The position numbers and the translations under genes are program-made. A stretch of 64,000 nt of DNA, from positions 165,192 to 229,191 of the forward strand of contig JALMLS010000637.1 in NCBI GenBank assembly GCA_038496445.1, read 5' to 3'. This DNA is from Trichosphaerium sp. ATCC 40318. Lineage: Eukaryota; Discosea; Flabellinia; Trichosidae. The notes beneath the pieces were generated by a model. The model was given only the letters and a program-made list of their open reading frames with translations. It had not been told where the DNA came from and ran no database searches. Of the stretch, positions 9,156 to 21,900 are shown piece after piece (the stretch's first letter is position 1; every line of letters starts with the position of its first letter).

Positions 9156-9938
9156 ATGGGCAACTATTTTCACTACATTGGGAACCTTGTCGTCACTCCG
9201 GCAACACACCTGACAAACACACATCCATGGGAACCAAAACAACCTTTTTTCGAAACAACTACAGCGAAAAACCACTCCGAAGCTTCAGACGATGAACTCC
9301 TTGCTATATTTACTCTCCTGGGACCTTTAGACATCTGTCGTGTTTCTATAGTGTGTAAAAGATGGTACAACGTGTGTCAGTACAAGGTGTTATGGAAAAC
9401 CTTTTGTAAACAGTCCAAGTACTACGCGCACTATAAAATATACGACAACGCGGATGGTGATGGTCCAGAAGATGGCGTGTACAGTTGGAAACTTGAGTAC
9501 GCTGCACGTGCTAGAAATCCAATAAAACTGGCCTCAACAGTGGAGTTTCAAAGAAGTGGGAAGCTTCAAACTCCTGTTGATCCTGAAGAACTTTGTTTTT
9601 GGACTTTCGAAGACGGTTGCATTTTTCAATCTGGACATCAAGATTTACCACATGTGGTGATTGAACAGCTCAAGAAGTGTATCTCAGAGCTTGAGATACA
9701 GGGATTGAAAGTAAATGGAGCTATTTTCATTACGAATGGTAGTGGTAGTTGCAGTATCAGAAAAGTGGCAAATGGTAAAGTGTATTTTGTGACTACGAGC
9801 GAACTCTGGCCTAAAGGCTATGAGGCTCCTTCTTTTGCTACTTTTGATTCCAGCAGGAAATTCCAACAAGCATTTTTAACTAAGGGTGGAACTTGTTTAC
9901 TGTGTATGAAAGACAACATCATGGACATGTTAATATAA
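9156..9938 (+). CDS. F-box protein, single exon
   Basis: An uninterrupted 260-residue frame with a good start context (CACCATGGGC). Residues about 44-90 match the F-box pattern: DDELLAIFTLLGPLDICRVS, then VCKRWYNVC and LWKTFCKQ. The C-terminal 150 residues have no repeat or domain I recognise; a Cys pair (CLLCMKD) lies near the end. F-box proteins bind Skp1 and present substrates to cullin-RING ubiquitin ligases; the substrate here is unknown. Unlike most genes in the window it has no intron, which could reflect retroposition or simple loss. Confidence 0.85.
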   Translation: MGNYFHYIGNLVVTPATHLTNTHPWEPKQPFFETTTAKNHSEASDDELLAIFTLLGPLDICRVSIVCKRWYNVCQYKVLWKTFCKQSKYYAHYKIYDNADGDGPEDGVYSWKLEYAARARNPIKLASTVEFQRSGKLQTPVDPEELCFWTFEDGCIFQSGHQDLPHVVIEQLKKCISELEIQGLKVNGAIFITNGSGSCSIRKVANGKVYFVTTSELWPKGYEAPSFATFDSSRKFQQAFLTKGGTCLLCMKDNIMDMLI

Positions 9939-10342
9939 TGTCTAGCACAAAGATTCACTAATTCTCAAAATAAATGTCAAAAGTTCCTTAAGCAAGCTGT
10001 TTCCCACAAGTGCAAATATCACATGCCCTGCTAACATCTTTGTTCGTCAGCTTCATATAGCAATCTTTGTGGCTGTTCGGTACTTACGCTGATGCCCCAA
10101 CTGAGGATAACTTGTGAATTCTAAAATAATCATAGCTAAAAAAAAAACCGGTTTACTTTTAAATAATCCTATCGAAAACACATAGCAAGTAAGCAGGAAA
10201 CACGTTTGAGCTACTTGTAAGAACAAGACAATGCTATTTAACCACGAACTTATTGTACAAATAATGAAATTGATCGCACATAAAGATTGACGCATTCTTA
10301 CGCAATAGACTGTAAGGAGTACACTTCATAATCATCACGATT
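9939..10342. other. Convergent intergenic spacer
   Basis: Spacer between the F-box gene (plus) and the YwqK-repeat gene (minus). AATAAA is present at 9968-9973, 30 bp after the F-box stop, a plausible poly(A) signal. The minus frame 10053-10295 is not supported as a gene. Confidence 0.5.
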
Positions 10343-11707
10343 TTATTTTACATTGCGCGTACAAACTCCCCCATGTTTAAACATTCGTGAGCTCTCTAGA
10401 ATACCAGTCTCAGACCACCTTTCACTGAGTCCATGCATTTCTCCTTTTAGATAGTTCATACGACATGCCATCTTACCATTATGATGATACTTAATGACAA
10501 TACCTAGTACATACAAATGTTAGTCAAGTCAAAAAAAAAAAAAAAAAAAAGAAAATGAGAACAAACTAAGTTCTCCTGTATGTTCCCTTTAGACAAGTTC
10601 TTTTCTTATTCTTTGCTACGTACCATGTATTTCACCATCTTTAGTATAATTTTTTTCTATTTTTAGTGTTCCACCAGGGAAGAATTCTTTGTACAATCCA
10701 ACGTATTTTCCAGCAACATAAGAGCAAAATTTTTTAGGAGAAGAATCTCTATGCCACTTCTTGTATTCACCGTCAAATTCACCTTTAACATAAGTACAAT
10801 CTTGAAATAATACTCCATTACGATACCACTCTCTATACCTACCAGTATATCTTCCTTGATCATAATTACACTCAACCCAAAGTTGTCCATCATCTCTCCA
10901 TTCTAAACACTTGCCATGCTTCTTACCATGATCGTAAAACAAGTGTACTTCTAAGGCACCATTATTATGCCATTGTTTACATTCTCCATGTTTTTTTCCC
11001 TCATGAAAATACAAGTCAACCTCAAGGAGACCATTTTGATGCCATTGTTTCACACGACCATGTTTTTTACCGTTTTCAAACTCACTCTCTATCCAAAGGC
11101 ATTTCATGCCTTTACGCCACTCCTTAACGATACCATGAAGTGCGTCGTCTTTATAAGTACATTCAGTCTTTAAATGTCCATTACTCTCCCATTGTTTAGC
11201 TGGACCGTTTCTTTTACCGTTAACGTAAACAAACTCGAACTCTTCTTTACCACTTTCAAAAAAAGACTTGTACGGACCGTGTACTTCGTCATCTAAGCAA
11301 TTATACACCTCCTTTATAGCACCACATTCATGGTACACTGTACACTTACCTTGACGATAACCGAGTACATAAAAGCAAACTTCGGCTAATTGACCATTAT
11401 CGTGCCACATCTTGTTAGAGCCATCTAAAACGCCATGGCTAAAATGGCATAGGCGTTTTTTACGTCCGTTATCATGCCAACTTTGCCAAGCTCCAGTTTT
11501 CTTTAAAGTCTTCGCTGTAAAGCGAGTCAACGCTGAATTATGACATAAAACCGGCCATTGTCTGAAAGAGTACTCGCTGGTTAAGCTGATGTATATTTGT
11601 AGTTCAACCGGTAGAGACGTAAGCCTGTAATAAAAAAATACGGTTTAGACAAGTTAAAAACCGTTCAGTTTGTCAAACAAATACGCGGAGGTAAAAAACC
11701 CGTACAT
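10343..11707 (-). CDS. F-box-like protein with a long YwqK/MORN-2 repeat array
   Basis: Three exons: 11707-11685 (MYGFFTSA), 11624-10624 and 10503-10343. Introns are 11684-11625 (60 bp) and 10623-10504 (120 bp, containing an 18-base A run on the plus strand). The second junction is needed to see the last two repeat units: the frame reads GEIHG then IVIKYHHNGKMACRMNYLKG. After the short first exon comes an F-box-like segment (SLPVELQIYISL), then about fourteen units of the x-WHxNGxLxxxxxYxxGKxxG type, for example KQWHQNGLLEVDLYFHEGKK. Total about 394 residues. It is much more diverged than the 3.0, 3.8 and 41.2 kb members, and its first exon differs, so it is an older branch. Function unknown; adaptor role inferred from architecture. 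Confidence 0.75.
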
Positions 11708-12181
11708 CGATGTCCCCGCGCTTGTATCCATATGTTTTCGCGTGTTTCGTGAATGTACCTCTGATTTTACGTATTTAAATACCACGATTTGATCAAATGA
11801 TGTTTATACAATTACCGTTTAATTGCCGCCTACTACCGCGCGTTTTGAGGAACCGTTGAATAACTGTTGATTTAGTTTGAAAAAAAAGGCGAATTTTTGT
11901 CGCATTGTACCCTTATTATTTATTACTCAATACCAGTGGTATGTAGAAGCGCTTGAATTACACATAAACATTTTTGTCCCGCTTAGAGTTGAATTGAAGT
12001 TATACTGTGCCTGGACGCATGTAATTTGATAATACGCGCACCTGTATTCAGTTTAACCATAATTCAAAACGGGACTTGACAAAACAAGTACGAAATCGGT
12101 TATAGCCTCGACAAGTGTTGACAATAGTACAAGAGATACTGATAAGGTGATTTCGAGTCGTCACAAGACTTTCTTTCTGAC
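11708..12181. other. Divergent intergenic region
   Basis: Separates the YwqK-repeat gene (minus) from the nuclease gene (plus). No gene, RNA or repeat is evident. An upstream exon of the nuclease gene cannot be excluded. Confidence 0.4.
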
Positions 12182-14205
12182 ATGCGCGTGAGAACACTTC
12201 GTGTGCGTAAAAGATCTCCTGTTGGCCATTGGCGCAGTGTTAAAAACCAAAGACAATATTTCGACTTTGTACTCGCCAGAGAGCTTCGTATACTCACCTA
12301 TGAAGACTGGTACGATTGTACAAAAGGTCAAGTCGCAAGATTAGGCGCATTTACGCAGCTCAATCAATGGTAAACGCTATTTATTTGCTAAGTTTTTAAT
12401 ATTTTGCTCAATTGTTGTAGTTACAACGGCTCTCTTGCATTAGCACTACAAGAACTGTATCCACAAAGAGAATGGCAACTATGGAAATTCAAGTACTACA
12501 CCTCTTTTTTTGTTATCGCACGTGACTAGTTTTTAATTCTTTTTTCTGTTTGAAGAAACGCGCCAAGAGATCACTGGAGTTCAGTAAAAAACCAAGCGGT
12601 TGCTTTTGAACAAGTTGCAGAATCACTTAACTTTAAGCATTTGGATGACTGGTGCCTCCTTTTTTCTTAAAGGTCACGTGAGTTTTCTAATAACAGGTCA
12701 GGTATACAGCAAAGTACCGAATCATTCAAGTCATGGGTATAGGAGGCATGCTATCAAGATGGTGCGTTTATACTGGATGCTTGGCTCCCAGTACCAACGC
12801 TCTATCCTCTCCTGACTATTCAACCCATAGCTATGCTGGTTCTATGTCTAAGGCGCTTAAAAGTATATATCCAACTCACAACTGGGAAGATAACAAGTTC
12901 CAGTGCGTACTTGTGAAACAAATAACTTGAACTAACTGCACAAAAAAAGTATGGTGCCAAATTACCATTGGCACAATAAACAAAATCAAGAAGAGGCGTT
13001 CCAACAGGCTGCTGAAGAATATAGCATCAAGACTCTGGATGATTTTTATAACTTTCCTCAAGCTCCACGTTTTATGGGTCATTTAAAGTCTGTATTAGAA
13101 AAGTACAATTGTTTCTTTACCAAAAAAAACTGACAAACAATTTCAAAGGCATGATTGGTCTTTTCAAAATGCACTTGCATATCTCTTTCCAGAATATCCA
13201 TGGAACTTTCAGTACGTTGATACTGATATACTTGAGCTATGTTTTCGTTAATGTAGTTCACCATCACAGGGAGAAGATAACTATTCCGCAAAATTATTGG
13301 AGAAAACGTGCGAATCAAGTTACTTTCTTGGAGTCAGTAGCTGAACGATTTCAATTAACTTCTCCTGAGAGTTGGTACATATATTAAATAGCACGCTTAA
13401 CTTTGTCTCCCTTTGCTAACATATGCTTGTTAGGTACCGTATCTCTTCTGAGCAGCTAACAGAAGTAGCTACGTCTGGTGTACAACCTTATTTTCCGCGT
13501 ATGTTACTCTCTATATATCCTGACTACAAGTGGGATTGGGAATCATTCGCATCTATGAAAAAGCTGGCGTCACAAAGGTAAAGATACAGTGCCTTATTAA
13601 GAAACCTTTGACTTACAGCTCAAACTAAGACGTCTCGTTGAATGTGTTCGCCTTATTTTTCCAAAACACGAAGTTACTGAAGAACACAATGTAACTAGCA
13701 GACACTTCAACGGTACAGGCGCAATTTTGTTAGATGTTTTTGTAGCAGAATGGGACCTAGGGCTAGAGTACCAAGGTAATTTTTCCTGAAAGAGATAAAG
13801 CAAAATAAACATCTCTTTAGGAGAGTGTCATTTTCATAATCTGCTACCTCACCAAATGGCATCTAAAGAAGGCAGAGATACTGAAAAAGCAGAGCACTGC
13901 AAGCGTCATGGTACGGTATTACTTAAAAGGACTCTCATATAAGTTTAACATATGTAGGTATAACGATAATCCCTATTCCGTATTGGTACTTTCTCAACCT
14001 TTTTTGGAACCACGTTTTAAGTTATTTTGTTCTTAGGTGGGAAGGAGATATTGGCTCAATAGCTGCAACAATAAGACACTATGTGCCAAGTGTTAGATTA
14101 TATGTACCAAATAACGCTAAGCCACTTATAATGGTCAATAAGGACTCAAACAATCGTTGGCCACGTGCGGTTTTTTTTTGGTTTTTCTGGTACAGTTTTG
14201 TTTAA
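12182..14205 (+). CDS. PD-(D/E)XK-type nuclease with N-terminal W-K-F repeat array
   Basis: Twelve exons join in frame: 12182-12369, 12421-12492, 12556-12651, 12702-12902, 12950-13102, 13149-13211, 13270-13374, 13434-13577, 13630-13775, 13821-13910, 13958-13985, 14037-14205, giving 484 residues. The first two thirds are 60-70-residue repeats, each ending in a YP..EW..WKF-like box (LYPQREWQLWKF, IYPTHNWEDNKF, LFPEYPWNFQ, IYPDYKWDWESF). The C-terminus is a restriction-endonuclease-like fold: LLDVFVAEWDLGLEYQGECHF supplies D and ExQ, then EKAEHCKRHGITIIPIPYWW. This matches a family seen in protists, algae and fungi (family knowledge; function unproven, DNA or RNA cleavage likely). The first seven introns are all phase 2, so repeat exons could be duplicated without frame loss. 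The last exon end is less certain: a stop at 14219 is possible with one more intron. Confidence 0.75.
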
Positions 14206-14331
14206 CTCGGTTTATTTAGAACGCACACCCACAATTATGTCTCCAATAGCTAATAATGGAGTAGCACATATTGTCTAAGTAATTTAACAGTCTCTCTTGT
14301 ACAATTAGAAAAGTAAAAAGCCTAAAATGTT

Positions 14332-14637
14332 TCAACCACCAGAAACTGGCGGAATGACAGCAATTTTGTCGTGTGGTTTGATTGTGACTGCTTCAAGCGT
14401 ATATTCTTCGTTTACGGCGATAACAGCGGTTTCAAGTACTTTAGACAGTCTTGGGTAACGCTCAGCCAAAATTTGTTTAAATTGAACTGTAGTTGTCTAA
14501 AAATGCATCAGCACGCGTAGATTGCGTACTGTTGTCGATAAAAATCATATACGCACTCCTGTTGGAACTTCCAGCTCGAGGTTGTCCTTACCTAGCTGCT
14601 CCTTTGCGCTGGCGAAAAACAGACATGTCACCTTCAT
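14332..14637 (-). CDS. MOCS2A: Molybdopterin synthase small subunit (MoaD/MOCS2A)
   Basis: Two exons, 14637-14557 and 14496-14332, joined over a 60-bp intron (14556-14497), give 81 residues. The start MKVTCLFFASAKEQLG and the end TIKPHDKIAVIPPVSGG are characteristic of MoaD/MOCS2A, including the obligatory C-terminal Gly-Gly that is adenylated and thiocarboxylated by MOCS3. The protein has a ubiquitin-like fold and, with MOCS2B, converts precursor Z (cPMP) to molybdopterin in the cytosol. It is divergent from the PH-domain gene 275 bp away. In animals MOCS2A and MOCS2B share a transcript; no MOCS2B frame is seen here. Confidence 0.9.
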
Positions 14638-14912
14638 TTTCTGTTCTACAATTTAGAAAACGTTACATTTTTTTATAGTTAATACCTCAAGAGGCGTGTG
14701 CTCTTTTGAATTGCCCACTTTGGCCAATAAAAGATCGTTTGTCTTCCCTGATGTGAAATGGCGCATCTTCGACTCAAGTGACGTTAATATTGGTTTCTTT
14801 TGTAATGCTAACGTACCATCTCGGCTTGCATCAATAGGTCAATCACCAACTTACTTTTGGGTTTGCGGCTTAACAAAGCCTAAAAAAGTGGAACGAGTAG
14901 CAATAGCGTACT

Positions 14913-15834
14913 ATGTCGTCTATACCGCTTCATTTTGACGCAGTCCCTACAAACTCAGATGATATTGAAGACATCCAGTTAGATACACCACACGAAGCAT
15001 CGTCCGCAGATCGTGGATTCGAGAAGGCGTCGTGTTTGCCTGAAAAGAAAAAAGATAAGTTATTAAAGGCGCTAGGACCAGGTGAATCGCTAGAATATGT
15101 TGAACAGCCAGCGTTTTGGCGAGGTAGGCCAGTAACTGCTGTTTTTAAAAATAACACGTCACAGCACAAGGACCTGCATTTGCAGTGATGTTGGTAGGAA
15201 GTATAGCACTTATAGTTGTATTATGCGTTAACTACAAACTGTTACTCGGAGGTATGGGATAAAATTGCGTTTCTACGCTCTAAACGAACACAATAGGCTC
15301 TACAATGATGATCGCAGGCACATTCCCATTAGCGTTAATTATGATCATTTATTCCGCTTGGACGCACAAAAATAGGCACGTTACAATACGCGCCGCATAA
15401 AACAAAGAGATTGATTCATTCGTAAATGTTCAAGTGACATTTACAATAATTTTTTTCTTTTTCTCCTCTTAAACCAGCTACTAATACAACCATCGCAGAT
15501 ATGTAGCGTTTACAGATAAGCGTGTTATTATAGAACTCAGTGGAAAGCATAAACTAAAATATGATGACATTTCAGGTGTCACCACGCAATTTAATTACTT
15601 ATTCTGTCGTCACGACATTGTTCTTACCTCTGACGTATCAGGTGGACCAAGGTACTTGCAATTGAACCTATTTGATTTTTTACGCGCCGTAAAGAGAAAT
15701 TACTTTAAAATGCTGATATTTACGCTACCTGTAGACCTAAGAAGTACTACATTGAAGCAATACCTAGAGCAGACTTCTATATTCAGTTTCTGCAAGGGCA
15801 GACATCAACAACTACTATTGTTCCTGATGTCTAG
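14913..15834 (+). CDS. Two-TM membrane protein with bacterial-PH-like domain
   Basis: Five exons join in frame: 14913-15123, 15165-15251, 15297-15375, 15499-15651 and 15735-15834, giving 209 residues. The N-terminal 70 residues are acidic then basic and soluble. Two hydrophobic helices follow (VMLVGSIALIVVLCVNY and MIAGTFPLALIMIIYSAW), then a PH-like segment beginning YVAFTDKRVIIELSGKHKL with YDDISGV, the pattern of YdbS/YdbT-type bPH domains behind paired membrane helices. The intron at 15376-15498 must start with GC (AG/GCACGT) to keep frame; all others are GT-AG. Likely an integral endomembrane or plasma membrane protein; function not known. Confidence 0.65.
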
Positions 15835-15972
15835 AGTGTAAAAATAGTTTGATTTTTTCGGTTGTATGCGAGTCATCACTTTTCACTGTAAATAAATAAG
15901 ATAATCTAATAACTGTTAAACCACCGCTTTTACGTTGATATTGTTTTCTTTGCGTACAGCACTCGTTTGTTG

Positions 15973-18900
15973 ATGGAAGCAGTACGCGAAAGGCCTAAAA
16001 AGAAACAAACGGCTCGAGGTACCGTGTACAATGTATATATTTTAAATACAGGCTGTTTTATGGATAACAGTACAGTTTGTAACGAAGGAGAATTCGTTAC
16101 ATGTTTTTTTCACAAATTCTGTCGCCTACAGGCGTATTACGCGCGTGCATTCTAAAAAAATAACGTAGAAAAGTCAAAGCGGCCAGTTCCCACGTTATCC
16201 AAACCAACAACACCTGTCAAGCCTAAAATATCGCCAAAACCTTCTCCAGTCCCTTCTGACGTTTCACAAACACAAGATCAGGTCAAAATCATCAATACCA
16301 ACAATGTACGAACTAGTGTCACTTTGACACATGTTAACCACTATTCCACTAAACCTGTGGTGTGAAAATAATACAAAGGAACTCGTAAATTGAAGTTTAT
16401 CATCTGTAGGTATCTCAACCGCTCCCAGAATCTCAGGAACAAACACAAGCAAGCCATGCTTCTCCACAACCAGTAGTTCAAGAACAGTTACCGCAGCCTA
16501 TTATCGCTAATGCTGCTCCTGTACATACTGCTACTGCGCCCATGATGCCAGTGGAGGCAGTGATGCCATCCGCACCTCCTTTTGCTCCATCAGCTCCTCC
16601 AGTGGTTTTTGATAGTATTTACCCTGATTTGAAGTACGAAATGCAAAAGATCATTTATTTGTCTTGTACAGATTGTACTAACATCGCAAAGGGAATCACC
16701 TATCGCTCAACCTAGTTGGCGTAGTGTTGATAGGTATGTTAGCCCTCTTCAAGCTATCAAAGTAGATGTACAACGTTTGTTTGTTGGATTAGAACAAAAA
16801 GCAGTTCAAACGATAAAAGAACCACGTAATCCTCAACCTCCCGTACGTTGTATCTTCCTAGCACTTTTAAAAAGGAACTGGAAGTATTGAAGGCTTCTAT
16901 CTTGTAGAGCGCATGGCAGACAAGTCAATTTTACGTTATGGTAGCTGCTTTTGAAGAAGCCAGCTTTCGATTAAACGGTGCTCATGCTGAACTCGCATCA
17001 ATTAATAAAGAACTCTCCATGATGCAAGATACTATATGGAAGTTTGAAAAACGAACCTTAATGCCTGCAAAATCCATGTGTTTATGTGGTAACGACGTAA
17101 GTGTCATTTTCTGCGCCAAAAATTTTTAGTTTTTGTCCTCAAAGACTTTAGGTTGAAGCACCTGCTCTTGAGTGTGATCACGCTCAGATCGACCCTGAAT
17201 TAGCTACTGCAATTAAAGTTTGTCAACAAAGACTTTTGATTGTAAGGTTTGAGGCACGTGATTTATTTTTTCCGATTTTCTTCTAAATTCGGATGATAGA
17301 CACTTCCTTATGCAAGGTATGCTTCACTTACTGGTTTTATGCGTTTGGTTCGTTTCATACACGAATTTATTCAATACACACCACCGCTAAAGTCTATAAA
17401 AGCTGAAGACCCAGTCATAGGTACGCTGAAGGTTTTACAGCTCAAACAAAACATAAATTCTAACTTTTCTTTTGAAGTGATGTCACCAAAAGATAGAAAG
17501 CATTCTGATAAGAATTACATAAACGATATGCGTCATTACATAAGTGTGTTGCTCTTTTTTGAAAGGAAAGCTTATCATGGCGGTAAAGAAACAAACATTG
17601 CGTATAGTTTCGTAAGTGCAATGCGTACACTTGCGGAAAAATTGGTGCGTCCGAAGCAAATTTGGTAAAATAGCTTACACATGTCGCTTTAGATTTGTAG
17701 ATACATTCGTTTTGCTACTTCAGATGATCATTTATTCATCTTGGAACGACTTGTGAGATGTCCAACTGTACATAAATGGGCAACACAATTTGTACAATAC
17801 CCTACACAAGCATGGTAACTAGTTCTTTTTGTTTAATGTCGAAACTAATTTTCTTTTCCTTTAGGGATGATATAACTTCAGACCTGTTTTTAAATAGTCT
17901 TAAAATGCTTCTATCGCCTGTTGTATATATAAAAACGGTAGAAGAAGAGGGAGGAGATGAAGCATCAGCGGATACAGGTATAAATGCTCACTGTAACAAC
18001 TTTATTCTAACTTATATTTTGTAGTACCTCAAACAACGCATTTGCTTGATGAATCTGCATTCCAAGCTCTCTTTAAGCAATTACCATTCTCGAGATTATT
18101 TTCTTGGCTGTTCAGACCAGTAGATGATATTAAAGACTTAGCTATCCATATACGTAAACAAATAAGTTATTGGGTAAGTAGTGTTCAAATGTTTTTTGTT
18201 TTCACTTGGCACGTGCTTAGTCATGTGAAGCATGACGTTGGCCTGGGTTTTCATTGTAGTAGTGAATTGTTAATTAGCTTAATAGACTTCTTCTATGATT
18301 CTTTTGTGTGATGCTTTGGAGCTTTTTTATGATTATAAACAATTATCTCATGAAATAGGTCACATAATTATTCATGGTTTAAAAGCAGGGAAGGACTTTC
18401 TAATGCAAATGTATGTTACACAGATATTAAACAATATCACTAATATATTTTCTAGATCATCAGATAATACTGTACCTTCTTCAATCGTTTCTGCAAACAA
18501 GACAAGCTTCGATGCAACTTACTGTAGGGTAAGGTTTTATTGTTTTTTGTTTTAAGCTGACTTTGTTGTTTCTAGGTGTTTTCGAGGCTTTCCAGTACTG
18601 CTAATGGTGGAAAGGGATTATGGCAGTACCTTGTACATATACCTTATGAAGCTATGTCTCCTGAAACAGCCGTAAAAATGTTTGCTATGGCTCTTTTTCC
18701 AACTTATGTTGACGATGTTTCTATTACTCCCTGTATGACTTTGTAGTTGATCAATTATGTTCTAATATTTCTTTTTTAGCTACCATAGCTTCATGGTATG
18801 ATAAGCGCGCAGGTAAGCACCATAAATTCTTCACTAGCTGGTTTGTGTAATTTGAATGTCTAGACGGAATACGACAAGATTTTGTCACTTCTATCGTGAA

Positions 18901-21900
18901 ATACCATGACTCTGAGTTCATCCTTCATGCTCTGGCAAACCTTGCTATTGCACATCGATCATGGGTGGGTCAGTTACCACAGCTTGCTTCTGTCATCTTG
19001 GAAGACTTGTTCACGATTGGGTGTATCCTTTTTTATGTTTTGGATTCGAATCATCTCGTTGTACTGCAGTTATTGTTTCCTTGACAAGCAAGATATCATT
19101 GACGGATCAAAAGAATTATTTTATAAGTCAGTACAATCAATATTAGCTGAGATGTGTAATGCAGACATAAATAATGTACGCGAAAGTTCTTGTATTTATT
19201 GTTCTTTTTGGTTCTAAGAAAACTTCATCAACCGTGATTGATTCATCCGCTGAATCTTTTAATTGCTTACAACCTTAGGTGGCACGTCTCATATCGTTGG
19301 CGAATGAGTACATGCCGAAACTTGGGAAGAGTATGGGCGTTTACCTTTTCAAGAGCCTACCTCTTGATAAATTCGTTGCTGATACATCACTCATTTCAAC
19401 TATGGAGAAATGGATACTCGATGACCTAGTACGATTCCTTATCCTATCTATCTATATATATATTATATTTAACATTGTTGTTTTGCTGCTATTAGCAAGA
19501 GCGCAACAAGCACAAGACGCAGGTTGGTGAATTTTTATTATCTGCCAATTCTTTGGTGTGTTTTTTTTTTATTTATTAGTTGTTGTTATTGTTATTTGTT
19601 GATGTGTTTAGGCTTCACCTCAAAGCTCAATTGCTAGATGTATTATTGATGGCTTAAACTGGGGAAAACATCCAGGAACAGATGAGTTATTCTTATCTTC
19701 TGCAGTTCATCGAGAAGTTAGTGTTATGCTTATCAAGGTATTCCAGTGTCAATATCGATGAGCTGATAGCTCATTTATGTTTGTAGGTGCTATTACATCA
19801 TTTGAATCAGCCTGTTGGATTCTTAGATTACATGACATCAACGGACATGAAAAACTTTCAAGATTGGTTAACTAGTACATTATTAAAAGCACAACATTAT
19901 ACAATATCAGCAAGACCAAGATTACCACTAAGAAACTACAAGGAAGCTAGTCAGGTAGATCTAATTCGTCACCATTCCAAACACAAAAATGATCTTATCT
20001 TTTGTAGTATGTCACAGATATGATAGCAAAGGGTACCAGCATAAATCCTTGTGTAGCGTACTTCTGTCTAAGCGTCACTGAATCTGCATCTTGTATGCGT
20101 AATTTTAAAAAGGAAGGCGCTTTACTATTGAAGCATCTTGTACGTCCAAATTTCTCGTCGTTTCATAACACGTGGATACAAAGAACCTATTTTTGCTTTA
20201 AATTTTAACTTTGCATTCGACTGTCATCTAATAAATTAATAGGCACCTCCTGGACCTATGTTCTTGTGTCTACGTATACTAGAAGATGTTATTCCTGTAT
20301 TATGTAGAGATAAAGAGTTTGAAATGCCTGAAGAAGGGATAATAGGAAATTCAGTATTATTACAACTTCTAAACACAGATACTGGTATGATCAGATACAA
20401 AAGAAAACCCCGAATAATCATTCTCTAACATCTTGTTATAGGTTGGTTTTATAATACAATTAAGACTCCTGATGAACCTACAAGTGTAGTCTATCAGCTG
20501 AAAATGATCATAATACGACAAATGACTACTTTATTAAATACACAGCAACAAGATATTGCAAAGAATGTCTACAACTTTTGGTTAAGCGGTACTTGTTCGT
20601 ATTCACGTAACGTGTTTTTTATAATATATTAGAGCTTATGAGTATTCCCACATGGTTTAAGACTACCAGCACTTCGTACTTGTGTGATTTCTTGGCTTTA
20701 TTAGGCCACTATATTGATCCTCAAGGCTTGATCATCTCAAAGAGTTTAAAAAGTGAGGTCGAACGAACGTAAGTGAGGCATAAAGCTTTTGTTGTGGCTT
20801 ATTTTCATTGCAGGAAGAAAGAAAAGGAGACATCATATGGATGGTTTGTTTCTGGTTTGATGGCCGGAACAGGTTCTTTCTGGAGTAGTAAACCTGCCAG
20901 AGAGCTTGAGAGGCCATGGTTGTCATTGGAGTACCTACGTACACTATTTTAATGTTTTCGTTTGCAACCTTTGTACCTGTTAATGTTTTCTTTTTAGTGT
21001 CTCAAATCGAAGAGGAAAAACGTGATTGGTTGTCATTAGGTGAGGATCTTGAGCAAAAGTCATCAAATAACTATTTGGACGTTAATAAACTATCACGTGA
21101 CATGAGTACGATCATTTTTTTTGAAAAGCACTTACAATACTCAAAATCTATTGTTTTAGAAGCCATTGTAGCCAAGAAGTGGGCTATTTATTCTGTAGAA
21201 GCTGCTGCTATGGCCATTGATCCTGATCACCCACTTGTACCTATTTATTGGCAACTATTCTTTATTCTTTTCTTTCACAGAACAAGAAACGATTTTGTAT
21301 TTGGAGGTAGATTATACTATAGCAAGAGCAAAATGTACGCGTTGTATACTATGATCCTTCATGCGCTTCAACAGTGGTAACTTTTTATGCTTTAGATCTA
21401 GAATAGCAAAGATTCAAGAAAAGCTATATGGCCTAGAAAAGCATTTTTCAAGCTTGCTCAGTACACACGAAGAAGCAGGTTCATCAGATCAAGGTACTGC
21501 GCTAATTATTTAACTTTGTACTCATTTCTTACTAAGGGCGATTGCTTTCATGTCTTGAACTATTCAGGGCCATGCAACGATGGCTTGAGCTTAATTTCAA
21601 TACATTGACTTATAAACAGTTCTTTGAACTGCCTGATAAACAGTACAATGCTTCACGATTTAATTCTTTACAAGTTTTCTCATCGAGAGCAAACCTGTGG
21701 ATAGATTTGGTTCCTATGGGTATTCTATGGGGTGAAGCTATTATATTGAGCAGTCCTGTAGAAAGTGGGACACAAGAGAAGGAGCGTTTAGCGAGGTACT
21801 AAATTCGAAAAAAAGCACATTCTCAAAAATTATTGCAGGTTAACTATGCGTTCACGAGCAAAATCTCTAGTTCTCAAGAGCCATTGTATAAAACCGCCAA

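Noticed and set aside
10535-10552. A run near 10530-10552 as a poly(A) tail of a retrocopy
   Set aside because: It lies inside intron 2 of the YwqK-repeat gene on the opposite strand and no retrocopied gene precedes it.
14696-14938. 80-codon plus frame upstream of the PH-like gene
   Set aside because: Overlaps the start of a better-supported gene in another frame and has no domain; not called.
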